The translations under genes were made by a program, and so were the position numbers. DNA of 64,000 nt from NCBI RefSeq assembly GCF_003316635.1, contig NZ_QNQP01000009.1, positions 57,229 through 121,228 of the forward strand, given 5' to 3'. The notes under the pieces were generated by a model, which saw only the letters and a program-made list of their open reading frames with translations, ran no database searches and was not told the origin of the DNA. Below, in pieces: positions 1-9,001 of this stretch. This DNA is from Roseovarius dicentrarchi. GTDB lineage: Bacteria > Pseudomonadota > Alphaproteobacteria > Rhodobacterales > Rhodobacteraceae. How positions within the stretch are numbered: the first letter of the stretch is position 1; the number at the start of each line of letters is the position of its first letter.

Positions 1-2794
1 GCAATACGGCGACTGGAAGTGGGAGCCGATCACAACCCGCGCCCGCGTCGCCACTGGCGAGGGCACGGCGGGCGCCGCGCCGCTGAGTGTCACCGCCCCT
101 GTCGATTGGGGCCAGTATGAGCTGCTGGTCGAGCGGACGGGCGGCAGTTATGTCGCCTCTTCCGTCGATTTCTACGCGGGCTGGTACGCGCCCGCCGACA
201 GCAGCAGGGCGCCCGATACGCTGGATCTGTCGCTTGATGCCGAAACCTACACCCCCGGCGATACCGCGCAGCTGCGCATCGTGCCGCGCTATGCCGGCAC
301 CGCGCTGATCACGGTCATGTCGAACCGCGTCATCAGCCGCCAGTCGGTCGAGGTGACAGAGGGCGAAAACGTCATCCCGGTCGACGTGACCGATGACTGG
401 GGCGCCGGCGCCTATGTCAGCGCGCAGGTGATCCGGCCGATGGACGTGGCCGCAGGGCAAAACCCGGCGCGGTCGCTGGGGCTGGCCTACGCCAGGATTG
501 ATCCGGGCGCCCGGCAACTGAACGTCACGATCGAGGCGCCCGACACGGCAGACCCGCGCGGCGCGCTCGGCGCCCGCGTCAAGGTGGACGGGCTGGCGGG
601 GCAGACCGGCTTTGTCACGCTTGCCGCCGTCGATCTGGGCATTCTGAACCTGACCGGGCATCAAAGCCCCGACCCTTCGGCGCATTACTTTGGCCAGCGG
701 CGGCTGGGCGTCGAGATCCGCGATATCTATGGCCGCCTCATCGACGGCATGAACGGCGCGGCCGGCACGGTGCGCTCGGGCGGCGATGCGGGCGGCAGCC
801 TGTCCCGCCAGTCGCCCCCGCCGACCGAGGAGCTGGTGGCCTTCTTCACCGGCCCGCTGACCGTGGGCGCGGACGGCACCGCCGAGGCGTCCTTTGATAT
901 CCCCGATTTCAACGGCACCGTGCGCCTGATGGCCATCGCGTGGAGCGCGGGCGGCGTCGGGCAGGCCGAGCGCGACGTGCTGGTGCGTGATCCAGTGGTC
1001 CTGACCGCCTCGGTGCCGCGCTTCCTTGCGCCGGGCGACCGCAGCACGATGCTGCTGGAGATCGTCCACGCCACCGGCCCCACCGGGCGCGTCGGCCTTG
1101 ATATCACGGCCCCCGGCGTGACGCTGGCGGGCGATGTGCCGTCGGGTTTCGATCTGACCGAGGGGCAAAAGCACAGCTTCCGCTTGCCCGTCACCGCAGG
1201 CGAGGCGGGCGATTACGCGATCCGCATTGCCCTGACCACGCCGGACGGCAAGCAGCTGACCAAATCGCTGACCCTGCCGGTGCGCGCCAATGATCCAGCC
1301 ATTTCAGAAACGCGCCAGTTCCAACTCGCAGCGGGCGACACCTTCACGCTGACCGAGGATGTCTTCGCCGGATACCGTTCCGGCACGGGCGAGGCCGTCA
1401 TTTCCGCCGGCGCACTGGCGCGGCTGAACGTGCCGGGCCTGCTGCAATCGCTGGACCGCTACCCCTACGGCTGCACCGAGCAGGTGACATCCCGCGCGCT
1501 GCCGCTGCTTTACTTCAACCAAGTCGCGACCGCCCTCGGGATCGGCAATGACGGCGCGATCAAGGCGCGCGTTGATGCGGCCGTGGCGCAGGTCCTGACC
1601 CGCCAGACCAGCAGCGGCGCCTTCGGTATGTGGCAGGCGGAATCGGGCGATTTCTGGCTGGATGCCTATGTGGCCGATTTCCTGTCGCGCGCCCGCGCCG
1701 AGGGGTTTGACGTGCCGGACCGCGCCTTTGGCATGGCGATGGACAACCTGCGCAACCGCGTCAACTATGCCCCCGATTTCGACAATGGCGGTCAGGATAT
1801 CGCCTATGCACTGATGGTTCTCGCGCGCGAGGGCGCGGCGGCGATGGGCGATCTGCGCTACTATGCCGACGTCAAGGTCGGCGATTTTGCAACGCCTCTG
1901 GCGCAAGCGCAACTCGGCGCCGCGCTGGCCTCCTACGGCGATCAGACCCGCGCCGACCGGATGTTCAGTGCCGCGCTCAGCAGTGTTCAAGCCGCCGATG
2001 ACACCCGCATGTGGCGCGCCGATTACGGCACCGCCCTGCGCGACCGTGCCGGCGTGCTGGCGCTGCTGGTCGAGGCGGGCAGCAACGTGGGCGACCGCGA
2101 CGCGCTGGCCCGCAGCCTGCGCACCAGCGGCCCGCACCTGTCCACGCAGGAGGAAGCGTGGAGCCTGCTGGCCGCCCGCGCCCTGATCGACGACATGTCG
2201 GCGCAGGGGCTGACGCTGAACGGCGCGCCCGTCACCGGCCCGTTCATTCGCAAATTGGAGGCGGGAACGGTCCAGCCGCAGCAGATCACCAATACGGCCA
2301 TGCGCGATACCGACATCACGCTGACCACCTTCGGCGTGCCGCGTGTGCCCGGCCCGGCGGATGGCTATGGCTACGCGATCCGGCGGCAGTATTACGACAT
2401 GGACGGCGCGCCCGCGTCGCTGGACGGCGTCCCATCGGGCACGCGGCTGGTGGCGGTGCTGACCGTGACCCCGTTCGAGGAGGCCGAGGCGCGGCTGATC
2501 ATCGACGACCCGCTGCCGGCAGGGCTGGAGATCGATAACCCGAACCTGATCTCCTCCGGCGATGTAAGCAGCCTGGACTGGCTGGAAACCACCTATGCGG
2601 AGCATAGCGAATTCCGCTCGGACCGGTTCATCGCCGCCGTCACGGGCAGTCAGAGCCAGCCGTTCAACCTGGCCTATATCGTGCGCGCCGTCTCGCCGGG
2701 GCAGTATCACCACCCCGCCGCCACGGTCGAGGATATGTATCGCCGCGAATACCGCGCGAATACCGATACCGGCCAGATGACAGTGACCGAGTAG
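1..2794 (+). CDS. alpha-2-macroglobulin family protein, 5' partial
   Basis: The reading frame is open from the window edge (frame starting at base 2), so the true start lies upstream and about 930 C-terminal residues are visible. Bacterial alpha-2-macroglobulins are large periplasmic or lipoprotein protease traps. The thioester motif is intact as YPYGCTEQ (Cys codon 1472-1474), matching the CxEQ pattern of thioester-forming members. It is followed by the helical toroid-like region and a C-terminal beta-rich receptor-binding-like part. The stop is 4 bases before pbpC. This A2M-pbpC pairing is a well-known arrangement in proteobacteria, where the two are thought to protect the periplasm and repair peptidoglycan after envelope breach. 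The signal peptide or lipobox cannot be judged because the N-terminus is outside the window. Confidence 0.93.
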   Translation, partial: QYGDWKWEPITTRARVATGEGTAGAAPLSVTAPVDWGQYELLVERTGGSYVASSVDFYAGWYAPADSSRAPDTLDLSLDAETYTPGDTAQLRIVPRYAGTALITVMSNRVISRQSVEVTEGENVIPVDVTDDWGAGAYVSAQVIRPMDVAAGQNPARSLGLAYARIDPGARQLNVTIEAPDTADPRGALGARVKVDGLAGQTGFVTLAAVDLGILNLTGHQSPDPSAHYFGQRRLGVEIRDIYGRLIDGMNGAAGTVRSGGDAGGSLSRQSPPPTEELVAFFTGPLTVGADGTAEASFDIPDFNGTVRLMAIAWSAGGVGQAERDVLVRDPVVLTASVPRFLAPGDRSTMLLEIVHATGPTGRVGLDITAPGVTLAGDVPSGFDLTEGQKHSFRLPVTAGEAGDYAIRIALTTPDGKQLTKSLTLPVRANDPAISETRQFQLAAGDTFTLTEDVFAGYRSGTGEAVISAGALARLNVPGLLQSLDRYPYGCTEQVTSRALPLLYFNQVATALGIGNDGAIKARVDAAVAQVLTRQTSSGAFGMWQAESGDFWLDAYVADFLSRARAEGFDVPDRAFGMAMDNLRNRVNYAPDFDNGGQDIAYALMVLAREGAAAMGDLRYYADVKVGDFATPLAQAQLGAALASYGDQTRADRMFSAALSSVQAADDTRMWRADYGTALRDRAGVLALLVEAGSNVGDRDALARSLRTSGPHLSTQEEAWSLLAARALIDDMSAQGLTLNGAPVTGPFIRKLEAGTVQPQQITNTAMRDTDITLTTFGVPRVPGPADGYGYAIRRQYYDMDGAPASLDGVPSGTRLVAVLTVTPFEEAEARLIIDDPLPAGLEIDNPNLISSGDVSSLDWLETTYAEHSEFRSDRFIAAVTGSQSQPFNLAYIVRAVSPGQYHHPAATVEDMYRREYRANTDTGQMTVTE

Positions 2795-2798
2795 GCCC

Positions 2799-4832
2799 AT
2801 GCGCGCGCACGTCTGGATCTTCGCGCTCGCCCTGTCGCTGGCCATGGCGGCGGGCGCGCGCGACGGTCTGAACGCCTGGGTGGATCGCACGCCCATGCCC
2901 CCGCTGCTAAGCGCAACGGGGGTCGAGGTGCTGGACCGAAACGGCGCCACCTTGCGCGTCTATACCGTGGCCGATGGCCGCTGGCGGCTGGCGCCGGGGG
3001 CGGTCGATCCGGGTTTTCTGGACATGCTCGTCGCCTATGAGGACCGCCGGTTCTACAGCCATTCCGGCGTCGATCTGCGGGCGATGGCGCGCGCGGTGGT
3101 GCAGGCGCTGCGGCATGGTGGTATCGTCTCCGGCGGCTCGACCCTGACCATGCAGGTGGCGCGGCTGATGGAGGATGGCAGCACCGGCCAATGGGCGGGC
3201 AAGCTGCGCCAGATCCGGCTGGCACTGGCGCTGGAGCGGCAGCTGACCAAGCGGCAGATCCTTGATCTCTACCTGACCCGCGCGCCCTATGGCGGCAATA
3301 TCGAGGGCATCCGCGCCGCCACGCGGGCATGGTTCGGCAAGGAGCCCGCGCGCCTGACCCCCGCGCAATCTGCGCTGCTCGTGGCGCTGCCGCAATCGCC
3401 CGAAACCCGCCGCCCGGACCGCCACCGCGAGGCGGCGCGCCGCGCCCGCGACCGCGTGCTAGACCGAATGGCGCGGCAAGGCGTGCTGGATGATGACACG
3501 GCGCAGGCGGCACGGCTGGAGCCGGTTCCGCATAGTCGCCGCCCCTTCCCGGCGCTCGCACCGCATCTGGCTGACCGCGCCGTCGCGGATGATCCCGCCG
3601 CGCTGCGCCACGATCTGACCATCGACGCCGCGCTGCAATCCAAGCTGGAGGTGCTGGCCGCCCGCGCCGTGCGCACCCTGCCCGGCGCCGTGTCGGTCGC
3701 CATCGTGCTGGCCGATCACCGCAGCGGCGATATCCTCGCCTCGGTCGGATCGGCGGGGTTTCAGCCGGGCGCGCGGCAGGGGTTTGTCGATATGACAAAC
3801 GCGCTGCGCTCGCCCGGATCGGCGCTGAAGCCGCTGATCTATGGCATGGCGTTCGACCGTGGGCTGGCCCATCCGCAGACGTTGATCAATGACGCGCCCG
3901 CGCGCTTTGGCGGCTACGCCCCGCAGAATTTCGACGGCCACTTTCGCGGCGAAATCACGGTGACCGACGCGTTACGCGAGTCGCTGAACATCCCCGTTGT
4001 ACGCCTGATGGACGAGATCGGCCCGGCCCATCTGATGGACGCGATGCGCCGGGCGGGAGTGCGCCCCGAACTGCCCGGCGATCAGGCCGGCCTTGCCGTG
4101 GCGCTGGGCGGCGTCGGCGTGACGCTGACGGATATGGTGCAGCTTTATGCGGCCCTCGCGCGTGGCGGTGACGCGATCCCGCTGCGCTGGCGGCAGGGGG
4201 CACCCTTGGCATCCACCCGCATCCTCAGCCCTGCCGCCGCGTGGCAGGTGGGCGATATCCTTGCCGGTCTGGCCCCGCCCCAAGGCGCACCGCACCGCGC
4301 GCTGGCCTACAAGACCGGCACGTCCTACGGCCACCGCGACGCCTGGGCGCTGGGCTGGGACGGCGCGCACGTGGCCGGTGTCTGGATCGGGCGGCCCGAC
4401 GGCACCCCGGTGCCGGGCGCGTTTGGCGGCGATCTGGCCGCGCCGATCCTGTTTGAGGCGTTCCAGCGGCTGAAATCCCGCCCCGAGCCGCTACCCCCGC
4501 CGCCGCCCGAAACGCTGATCGTCTCGACCGCCGAACTGCCGCAACCCTTGCAGCGGTTCACCGGGCGCGGCGCCGTCTTTGCCCCCGACCCCGGCGCGCC
4601 CGAGGTGACCTTTCCGCCCGATGGCGCACGGATGAGCGCCGCCGATCCCGGCCTGACGGTCAAAGTGCGCGGGGGCAAGCCGCCTTATACTTTCATGGCC
4701 AATGGCCTGCCGCTGCTGACCAATGTGCAGGCGCAGCAGGCCAGTCTGGACAATCTCGGCACTGGATTCAGCCAGATCGCGGTGATCGACGCGCTGGGTC
4801 GCAGCGCGCGGGTGACGGTCAGGCTGGATTAA
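2799..4832 (+). CDS. pbpC: penicillin-binding protein 1C
   Basis: Bifunctional peptidoglycan synthase of 677 aa acting at the periplasmic face of the inner membrane. An N-terminal hydrophobic segment (residues 4-20) serves as anchor. The GT51 glycosyltransferase domain has the catalytic EDRRFY motif (Glu81) and GGSTLTMQ (112-119). The transpeptidase domain has the SxxK box SALK (Ser341, Lys344), SLN (395-397) and KTGTS (505-509), so both activities look intact. The last about 90 residues fit the PBP1C C-terminal domain. It starts 4 bases after the alpha-2-macroglobulin gene and is surely co-transcribed with it. PBP1C usually binds beta-lactams poorly and is non-essential in E. coli. Its stop shares bases with the convergent rpe stop. 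Confidence 0.95.
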   Translation: MRAHVWIFALALSLAMAAGARDGLNAWVDRTPMPPLLSATGVEVLDRNGATLRVYTVADGRWRLAPGAVDPGFLDMLVAYEDRRFYSHSGVDLRAMARAVVQALRHGGIVSGGSTLTMQVARLMEDGSTGQWAGKLRQIRLALALERQLTKRQILDLYLTRAPYGGNIEGIRAATRAWFGKEPARLTPAQSALLVALPQSPETRRPDRHREAARRARDRVLDRMARQGVLDDDTAQAARLEPVPHSRRPFPALAPHLADRAVADDPAALRHDLTIDAALQSKLEVLAARAVRTLPGAVSVAIVLADHRSGDILASVGSAGFQPGARQGFVDMTNALRSPGSALKPLIYGMAFDRGLAHPQTLINDAPARFGGYAPQNFDGHFRGEITVTDALRESLNIPVVRLMDEIGPAHLMDAMRRAGVRPELPGDQAGLAVALGGVGVTLTDMVQLYAALARGGDAIPLRWRQGAPLASTRILSPAAAWQVGDILAGLAPPQGAPHRALAYKTGTSYGHRDAWALGWDGAHVAGVWIGRPDGTPVPGAFGGDLAAPILFEAFQRLKSRPEPLPPPPPETLIVSTAELPQPLQRFTGRGAVFAPDPGAPEVTFPPDGARMSAADPGLTVKVRGGKPPYTFMANGLPLLTNVQAQQASLDNLGTGFSQIAVIDALGRSARVTVRLD

Positions 4833-5518
4833 AGCGCAGCCTCGGCCGCCGCGCGAATGGCGCGGATATTCTCGCCATACACCGCCGGATTGCTGACGCT
4901 GCCGCCCTTGAACACGCCAGAACCGGCGACGAACACATCGGCGCCCGCCTCTGCCATCAGGGGCGCGGTTTCCGGCGTCATGCCGCCGTCGATCTCGATA
5001 TGAATGGGCCGGTCACCGATCATGGCGCGCAAGCTGCGCACCTTTTCGATCTGGCTGTGAATGAACTTCTGCCCGCCAAAGCCGGGGTTCACCGTCATCA
5101 CGCAGACCAGATCGATCATATCCAGCAGATGCGGCACCGCATCCAGCCCGGTGCCGGGGTTCAGCGCCAGCCCGGCCTTGCAGCCTGCGCCGCGAATGGC
5201 CTGAAGCGTGCGGTGGATATGCGGCCCGGCCTCCAGATGCGCGGTCAGGATGTCGGCGCCCGCATCTGCATAGGCGTCGATATAGGCATCGACCGGCGAA
5301 ATCATCAGATGCACGTCCATCACCGTCTGGATATGCGGGCGGATCGCCTTGAGCAGGGGCGGGCCGAAGGTAAGGTTCGGCACGAAATGCCCGTCCATCA
5401 CGTCGACATGCACCCAATCGCAGCCCTCGGCCTCGATCGCCTGGATCTCGCGGCCGAAATCGGCGAAATCGGCGGATAGGATCGACGGGGCGATCTTGAT
5501 CTTGCGGTCAAATGTCAT
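4829..5518 (-). CDS. rpe: ribulose-phosphate 3-epimerase
   Basis: A 229-aa TIM-barrel enzyme interconverting ribulose 5-phosphate and xylulose 5-phosphate, in the pentose phosphate pathway and, if present, the Calvin cycle. Family motifs are visible: APSILSADFA near the N-terminus, VHVDVMDGHFVPN, MTVNPGFGGQ and the phosphate-binding IEIDGG plus VAGSGVF. Metal and catalytic residues (His and Asp of HVDVMD, Asp of EIDGG) are present. The frame extends 20 codons further upstream, but the ATG at 5518 is preceded by a CGGAG-type ribosome-binding site and begins the conserved sequence, so I use it. It is convergent with pbpC and divergent from the thioesterase gene. Confidence 0.96.
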   Translation of the reverse strand: MTFDRKIKIAPSILSADFADFGREIQAIEAEGCDWVHVDVMDGHFVPNLTFGPPLLKAIRPHIQTVMDVHLMISPVDAYIDAYADAGADILTAHLEAGPHIHRTLQAIRGAGCKAGLALNPGTGLDAVPHLLDMIDLVCVMTVNPGFGGQKFIHSQIEKVRSLRAMIGDRPIHIEIDGGMTPETAPLMAEAGADVFVAGSGVFKGGSVSNPAVYGENIRAIRAAAEAAL

Positions 5519-5648
5519 GGGCTGGCTCCGGGGATTGCTGCTGCGGCATAAATGGGGCCTGCACAGGGGCAAGGTCAAGGGCCGCGCGATTGCGGCGCCC
5601 TTGCGTTTATGTAACCAAGTGGCCTAGTGACTGCCAGAGAGGCCCGCC

Positions 5649-6083
5649 ATGACTGACCGACCGTTGAACCCCGCAGAGCTTGAAGCCCCCTATAAATTGC
5701 AGGAGGTGCTGGGATATTCCCTGACCGAATGGGCGCAGGATATTGCCGTGGTCGAGGCGGATTTTGATGACATCCTGAAAAACCGGCAGGGTCTGTTGCA
5801 TGGCGGCATTCATGCGCTGCTGCTGGATACGGCGATGGGGTATGCCGGATGCTATACCGGCGTTCCGGGCCAGCAACAGAACGCGCTGACGCTGTCGATG
5901 ACGGTCAATTATGTCGGCCAGTTGCAGGGCACCCGCCTGATCGCCACCGGGCGGCGCATCGGGGGCGGGCGCAAGACCTACTTTGCCGAGGCCGTCGTTG
6001 TTGATGAGACCGGCGCCACCCTCGCCACCGCAACCGGCGTATTTCGCTATCGCAGCGGGCCCTTGACGCAAGGCGCCTCTTGA
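5649..6083 (+). CDS. PaaI-family hotdog thioesterase
   Basis: A 144-aa protein with a single hotdog fold of the PaaI/COG2050 type, which hydrolyses acyl-CoA thioesters in the cytoplasm. The signature LLHGGIHALLLDTAMG (residues about 50-65) contains the HGG motif, and the helix Asp serves as likely catalytic residue. The terminal strand region TATGVFRY is typical. Substrate cannot be predicted; phenylacetyl-CoA genes are not nearby. Its TGA stop (6081-6083) lies inside the -35 element of the copA promoter, so this gene and the copper operon are directly adjacent but probably separately controlled. Confidence 0.88.
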   Translation: MTDRPLNPAELEAPYKLQEVLGYSLTEWAQDIAVVEADFDDILKNRQGLLHGGIHALLLDTAMGYAGCYTGVPGQQQNALTLSMTVNYVGQLQGTRLIATGRRIGGGRKTYFAEAVVVDETGATLATATGVFRYRSGPLTQGAS

Positions 6084-6110
6084 CCTTCCAGTGACTGGAA
6101 GCCCTATGTG
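6080..6110 (+). promoter_or_regulatory. CueR-type promoter/operator for copA-cueR
   Basis: A -35 TTGACC (6080-6085) and a -10-like TATGTG (6105-6110) are separated by 19 bases, the over-long spacing typical of MerR-family activated promoters. The spacer holds a perfect dyad, CTTCCAG-TGA-CTGGAAG (6085-6101), closely resembling known CueR boxes. A MerR-family regulator with a copper-type Cys pair is encoded at the end of the operon. Together these support copper-induced transcription of copA-cueR by DNA untwisting. The -35 overlaps the stop of the upstream thioesterase gene. Confidence 0.85.
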
Positions 6111-6140
6111 CTGACTAACAGCATAAAAAGGGGCGGGGCC

Positions 6141-8573
6141 ATGGCACGCACATATTCGATTCGACTGGACGGGATGACCTGCGCGGGATGCACCGGACGG
6201 GCCGAGCGGGCGATTGCGGCGGTGCCGGGCATTGCCAGCGCGTCGGTCAATCTGGCAACGCGCAGCGCGCAGGTCGAACTGGGGGAGGCAACGCTTGCCG
6301 ACGTGGCAAAGGCGGCACAAGGCGCAGGATATCCCGCGCATGAGGCCGAGGCGCGGCTAAGCACACCCACCATGCATTGCGCATCCTGTGTCGGGCGCAT
6401 CGAGGCGGCGCTACAGGCCGTTCCCGGCGTCACGCAGGCGTCGGCCAATCTGGCGACGCGGTCGGCGCAAGTCACATATCTGGACGGCACAACCACGCCG
6501 CAGGCGCTGGCCGAAGTGGTCACAAAGGCAGGCTATCCCGCCGAGGTGCAGACGGACGCCGGCGACCCATCGGCGCAGAACGAGGAAGAGGCGCGCGATG
6601 CCCTGCGCGTGACCCTGATCGCCGGGGCGCTGACGCTGCCGGTGTTCATCATGGAAATGGGCGGACACGTCTTTCCTGCCATGCACCGCGCCATTGACCA
6701 AAGCATCGGCATGCAGGCCGCGTGGCTGATCCAGTTCGTGCTGACGACGCTGGTGCTGATCTGGCCGGGCAGGCAGTTCTACCGCATCGGCATCCCCGCC
6801 CTCCTGCGCGGCGCGCCCGAGATGAACAGCCTTGTCGCGCTGGGCACTTTGGCGGCCTGGGGCTATTCCACCGTGGCGCTGTTCGCGCCCGGCCTGCTGC
6901 CCGGCGGCGCGCGCGCCGTCTATTTCGAGGCGGCGGCGGTGATCGTCACCCTCATCCTTTTGGGCCGCTGGATGGAGGCCCGCGCGCGCGGGCGCACCGG
7001 CGCCGCGATCGAGGCGCTGATGGGCCTGCGCCCCGATACCGTGCGCATTGAGGAAGATGGCCAGACGCGCGAGGCCAGCGTTGACAGCCTGACCGTCGGC
7101 ACCCTGATCCATGCCCGCCCCGGCGAGCGGATTGCCGTGGATGGCGAAATTACCAGCGGCACCAGCCATATTGACGAAAGCATGATCACGGGCGAGCCGA
7201 TGCCGGTGCGCCGCGCCCCTGGCGATCCGGTGATCGGCGGCACCACCAACGGCGCGGGCGCGCTGATCTACCGCGCCACGCAGGTCGGCGAAGGAACCGT
7301 TCTGGCGCGTATCGTCGCCATGGTCAGTCAGGCGCAGGGCGCCAAGCTGCCGATTCAGGCAACCGCCGACAAGGTGGTGCGCGTCTTTGTCCCCGTGGTC
7401 ATGGCGGTGGCGGCGGCGACCATTCTGGTCTGGCTGATCTTCGGCACCTTGCCGATGGCGCTGGTCGCCGGCGTGTCGGTGCTGATCATCGCCTGCCCCT
7501 GCGCCATGGGTCTTGCCACGCCCACCTCGATCATGGTCGGCACCGGGCGCGCTGCCGAACTGGGCGTTTTGTTCCGCAAGGGCGACGCGCTGCAACGGCT
7601 GGAGGGTGCGCGCGTCATCGCCTTCGACAAGACCGGCACCCTGACCGAGGGGCGCCCGCAGGTGGTGGATATCGCGCTGGCCGATGGGCAGGACCGCGAT
7701 GAGGTACTGGCCATTGCGGCGGCGGCCGAGGCGCAGTCGGAACACCCAATCGCCCGCGCGATCGAGGCCGCTGCCGAGGGGCTGACCCTGCCGCCTGTGC
7801 AGAACATGCAGGCCGAGGCGGGGCATGGCCTGACGGCGGAGGTGGCGGGCCAGCACGTGCATATCGGCTCGGCCCGGCTCTTGCGCGATGCGGGCATCGA
7901 CATGAGCGCGCTCGCGCCCAAGGTCGCGGCGTGGCAGGCCAGCGGCCATAGCCTTGTGATGATTGCCGTAGATGGCACCCTTGCCGGGGCGATGGCCGTT
8001 TCGGACGCGATCAAACCCGGCACCAAGGCGGCGATTGACGCGCTGCACGATGCCGGGCTGAGCATCGCCATGGTGTCAGGCGACCGCGAAGCGGCGGCGC
8101 GCCATATCGCGGCGCAGATCGGCATCGACCACGTGGTTGCCGACGTGCGCCCCGATGGCAAGGTCGACGCGCTGGAGGCGCTGCGCGACCAGCACGGCGC
8201 GATTGCCTTTGTCGGCGACGGCATAAACGACGCGCCGGCGCTGGCGGCGGCGGATGTCGGCATCGCCATGGGCACCGGCACCGATGTGGCAATGGAATCG
8301 GCCGATATCGTGCTGATGTCGGGCGATCCGCTGGGCGTTGTCACGGCGCGGCACGTGTCCGCAGGCACCATGCGCAATATCCGGCAAAACCTGTTCTGGG
8401 CCTTCGCCTACAACGCGGCGCTGATCCCGGTGGCGGCGGGCATCCTCTACCCGCTCACCGGCACGATGCTGTCGCCGATGCTGGCGGCGGGCGCGATGGC
8501 GCTGTCGTCGGTGTTTGTGGTCGGCAACGCGCTGCGCCTGAGGGGGCTGACAAGGCCAAAGGCGGCGGCATGA
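6141..8573 (+). CDS. copA: copper-exporting P1B-type ATPase CopA
   Basis: An 810-aa inner-membrane ATPase that exports Cu(I) from the cytoplasm. Two N-terminal heavy-metal-associated domains carry GMTCAGC (Cys14, Cys17) and TMHCASC (Cys80, Cys83). The actuator TGE motif, membrane CPC (Cys452, Cys454), phosphorylation site DKTGT (Asp496) and hinge GDGIND are all present, as are the C-terminal membrane helices. The start is taken at the ATG 6141, 11 codons inside the longest frame, because it has a purine-rich ribosome-binding site and begins the first HMA domain. The CPC type and the operator just upstream indicate Cu(I)/Ag(I) rather than Zn/Cd. Its stop overlaps cueR by ATGA. Confidence 0.96.
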   Translation: MARTYSIRLDGMTCAGCTGRAERAIAAVPGIASASVNLATRSAQVELGEATLADVAKAAQGAGYPAHEAEARLSTPTMHCASCVGRIEAALQAVPGVTQASANLATRSAQVTYLDGTTTPQALAEVVTKAGYPAEVQTDAGDPSAQNEEEARDALRVTLIAGALTLPVFIMEMGGHVFPAMHRAIDQSIGMQAAWLIQFVLTTLVLIWPGRQFYRIGIPALLRGAPEMNSLVALGTLAAWGYSTVALFAPGLLPGGARAVYFEAAAVIVTLILLGRWMEARARGRTGAAIEALMGLRPDTVRIEEDGQTREASVDSLTVGTLIHARPGERIAVDGEITSGTSHIDESMITGEPMPVRRAPGDPVIGGTTNGAGALIYRATQVGEGTVLARIVAMVSQAQGAKLPIQATADKVVRVFVPVVMAVAAATILVWLIFGTLPMALVAGVSVLIIACPCAMGLATPTSIMVGTGRAAELGVLFRKGDALQRLEGARVIAFDKTGTLTEGRPQVVDIALADGQDRDEVLAIAAAAEAQSEHPIARAIEAAAEGLTLPPVQNMQAEAGHGLTAEVAGQHVHIGSARLLRDAGIDMSALAPKVAAWQASGHSLVMIAVDGTLAGAMAVSDAIKPGTKAAIDALHDAGLSIAMVSGDREAAARHIAAQIGIDHVVADVRPDGKVDALEALRDQHGAIAFVGDGINDAPALAAADVGIAMGTGTDVAMESADIVLMSGDPLGVVTARHVSAGTMRNIRQNLFWAFAYNAALIPVAAGILYPLTGTMLSPMLAAGAMALSSVFVVGNALRLRGLTRPKAAA

Positions 8574-8953
8574 TCATCAAGGATGTCGCCCGCGCCACCG
8601 GCCTGCCCGCCAAGACGATCCGCTATTACGAGGATATCGGCCTGATCCGCCCCACCCGCGCCGCCAACGGATACCGCCACTTCAGCGAGGAGGAGGTGCA
8701 CAAGCTGACCTTTCTGGGCCGCGCCCGCGCGCTGGGCTTTTCGATTGCCGAATGCCGCGACCTGCTGGATCTGTATAATGACAAATCCCGCGCCAGCGCC
8801 GATGTGCGCGCCATCGCGGCGCAACATCTGGAGGATATCCAGCATAAAATAGACGCGCTGGCGCAGATGCGCGACACGCTGGCCCATCTGGTCGATGCCT
8901 GCGCGGGCGATGACCGGCCCGATTGCCCCATCCTGCGCGATCTGTCGGGATAA
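8570..8953 (+). CDS. cueR: MerR-family copper regulator CueR
   Basis: A 127-aa MerR-family activator with an N-terminal winged helix-turn-helix (ATGLPAKTIRYYEDIGLIRP), a dimerisation helix and a short C-terminal metal loop. The loop holds Cys111-x7-Cys119, the CueR spacing (C112/C120 in E. coli), which specifies monovalent Cu/Ag; mercury- or zinc-type cysteines are missing. It overlaps copA by 4 bases and is therefore co-transcribed with the exporter it controls, forming an autoregulated loop through the operator at 6080-6110. Confidence 0.94.
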   Translation: MIIKDVARATGLPAKTIRYYEDIGLIRPTRAANGYRHFSEEEVHKLTFLGRARALGFSIAECRDLLDLYNDKSRASADVRAIAAQHLEDIQHKIDALAQMRDTLAHLVDACAGDDRPDCPILRDLSG

Positions 8954-9001
8954 CGACCCAAGACTTGACACCGGGCAAGTCCCGGTTCAACGCTCTGCGC
9001 C

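Noticed and set aside
8970..8986. ACCGGG-5-CCCGGT hairpin as terminator of cueR
   Set aside because: Only 6 bp, no T-tract, and trkH starts 16 bases later; may just be chance.
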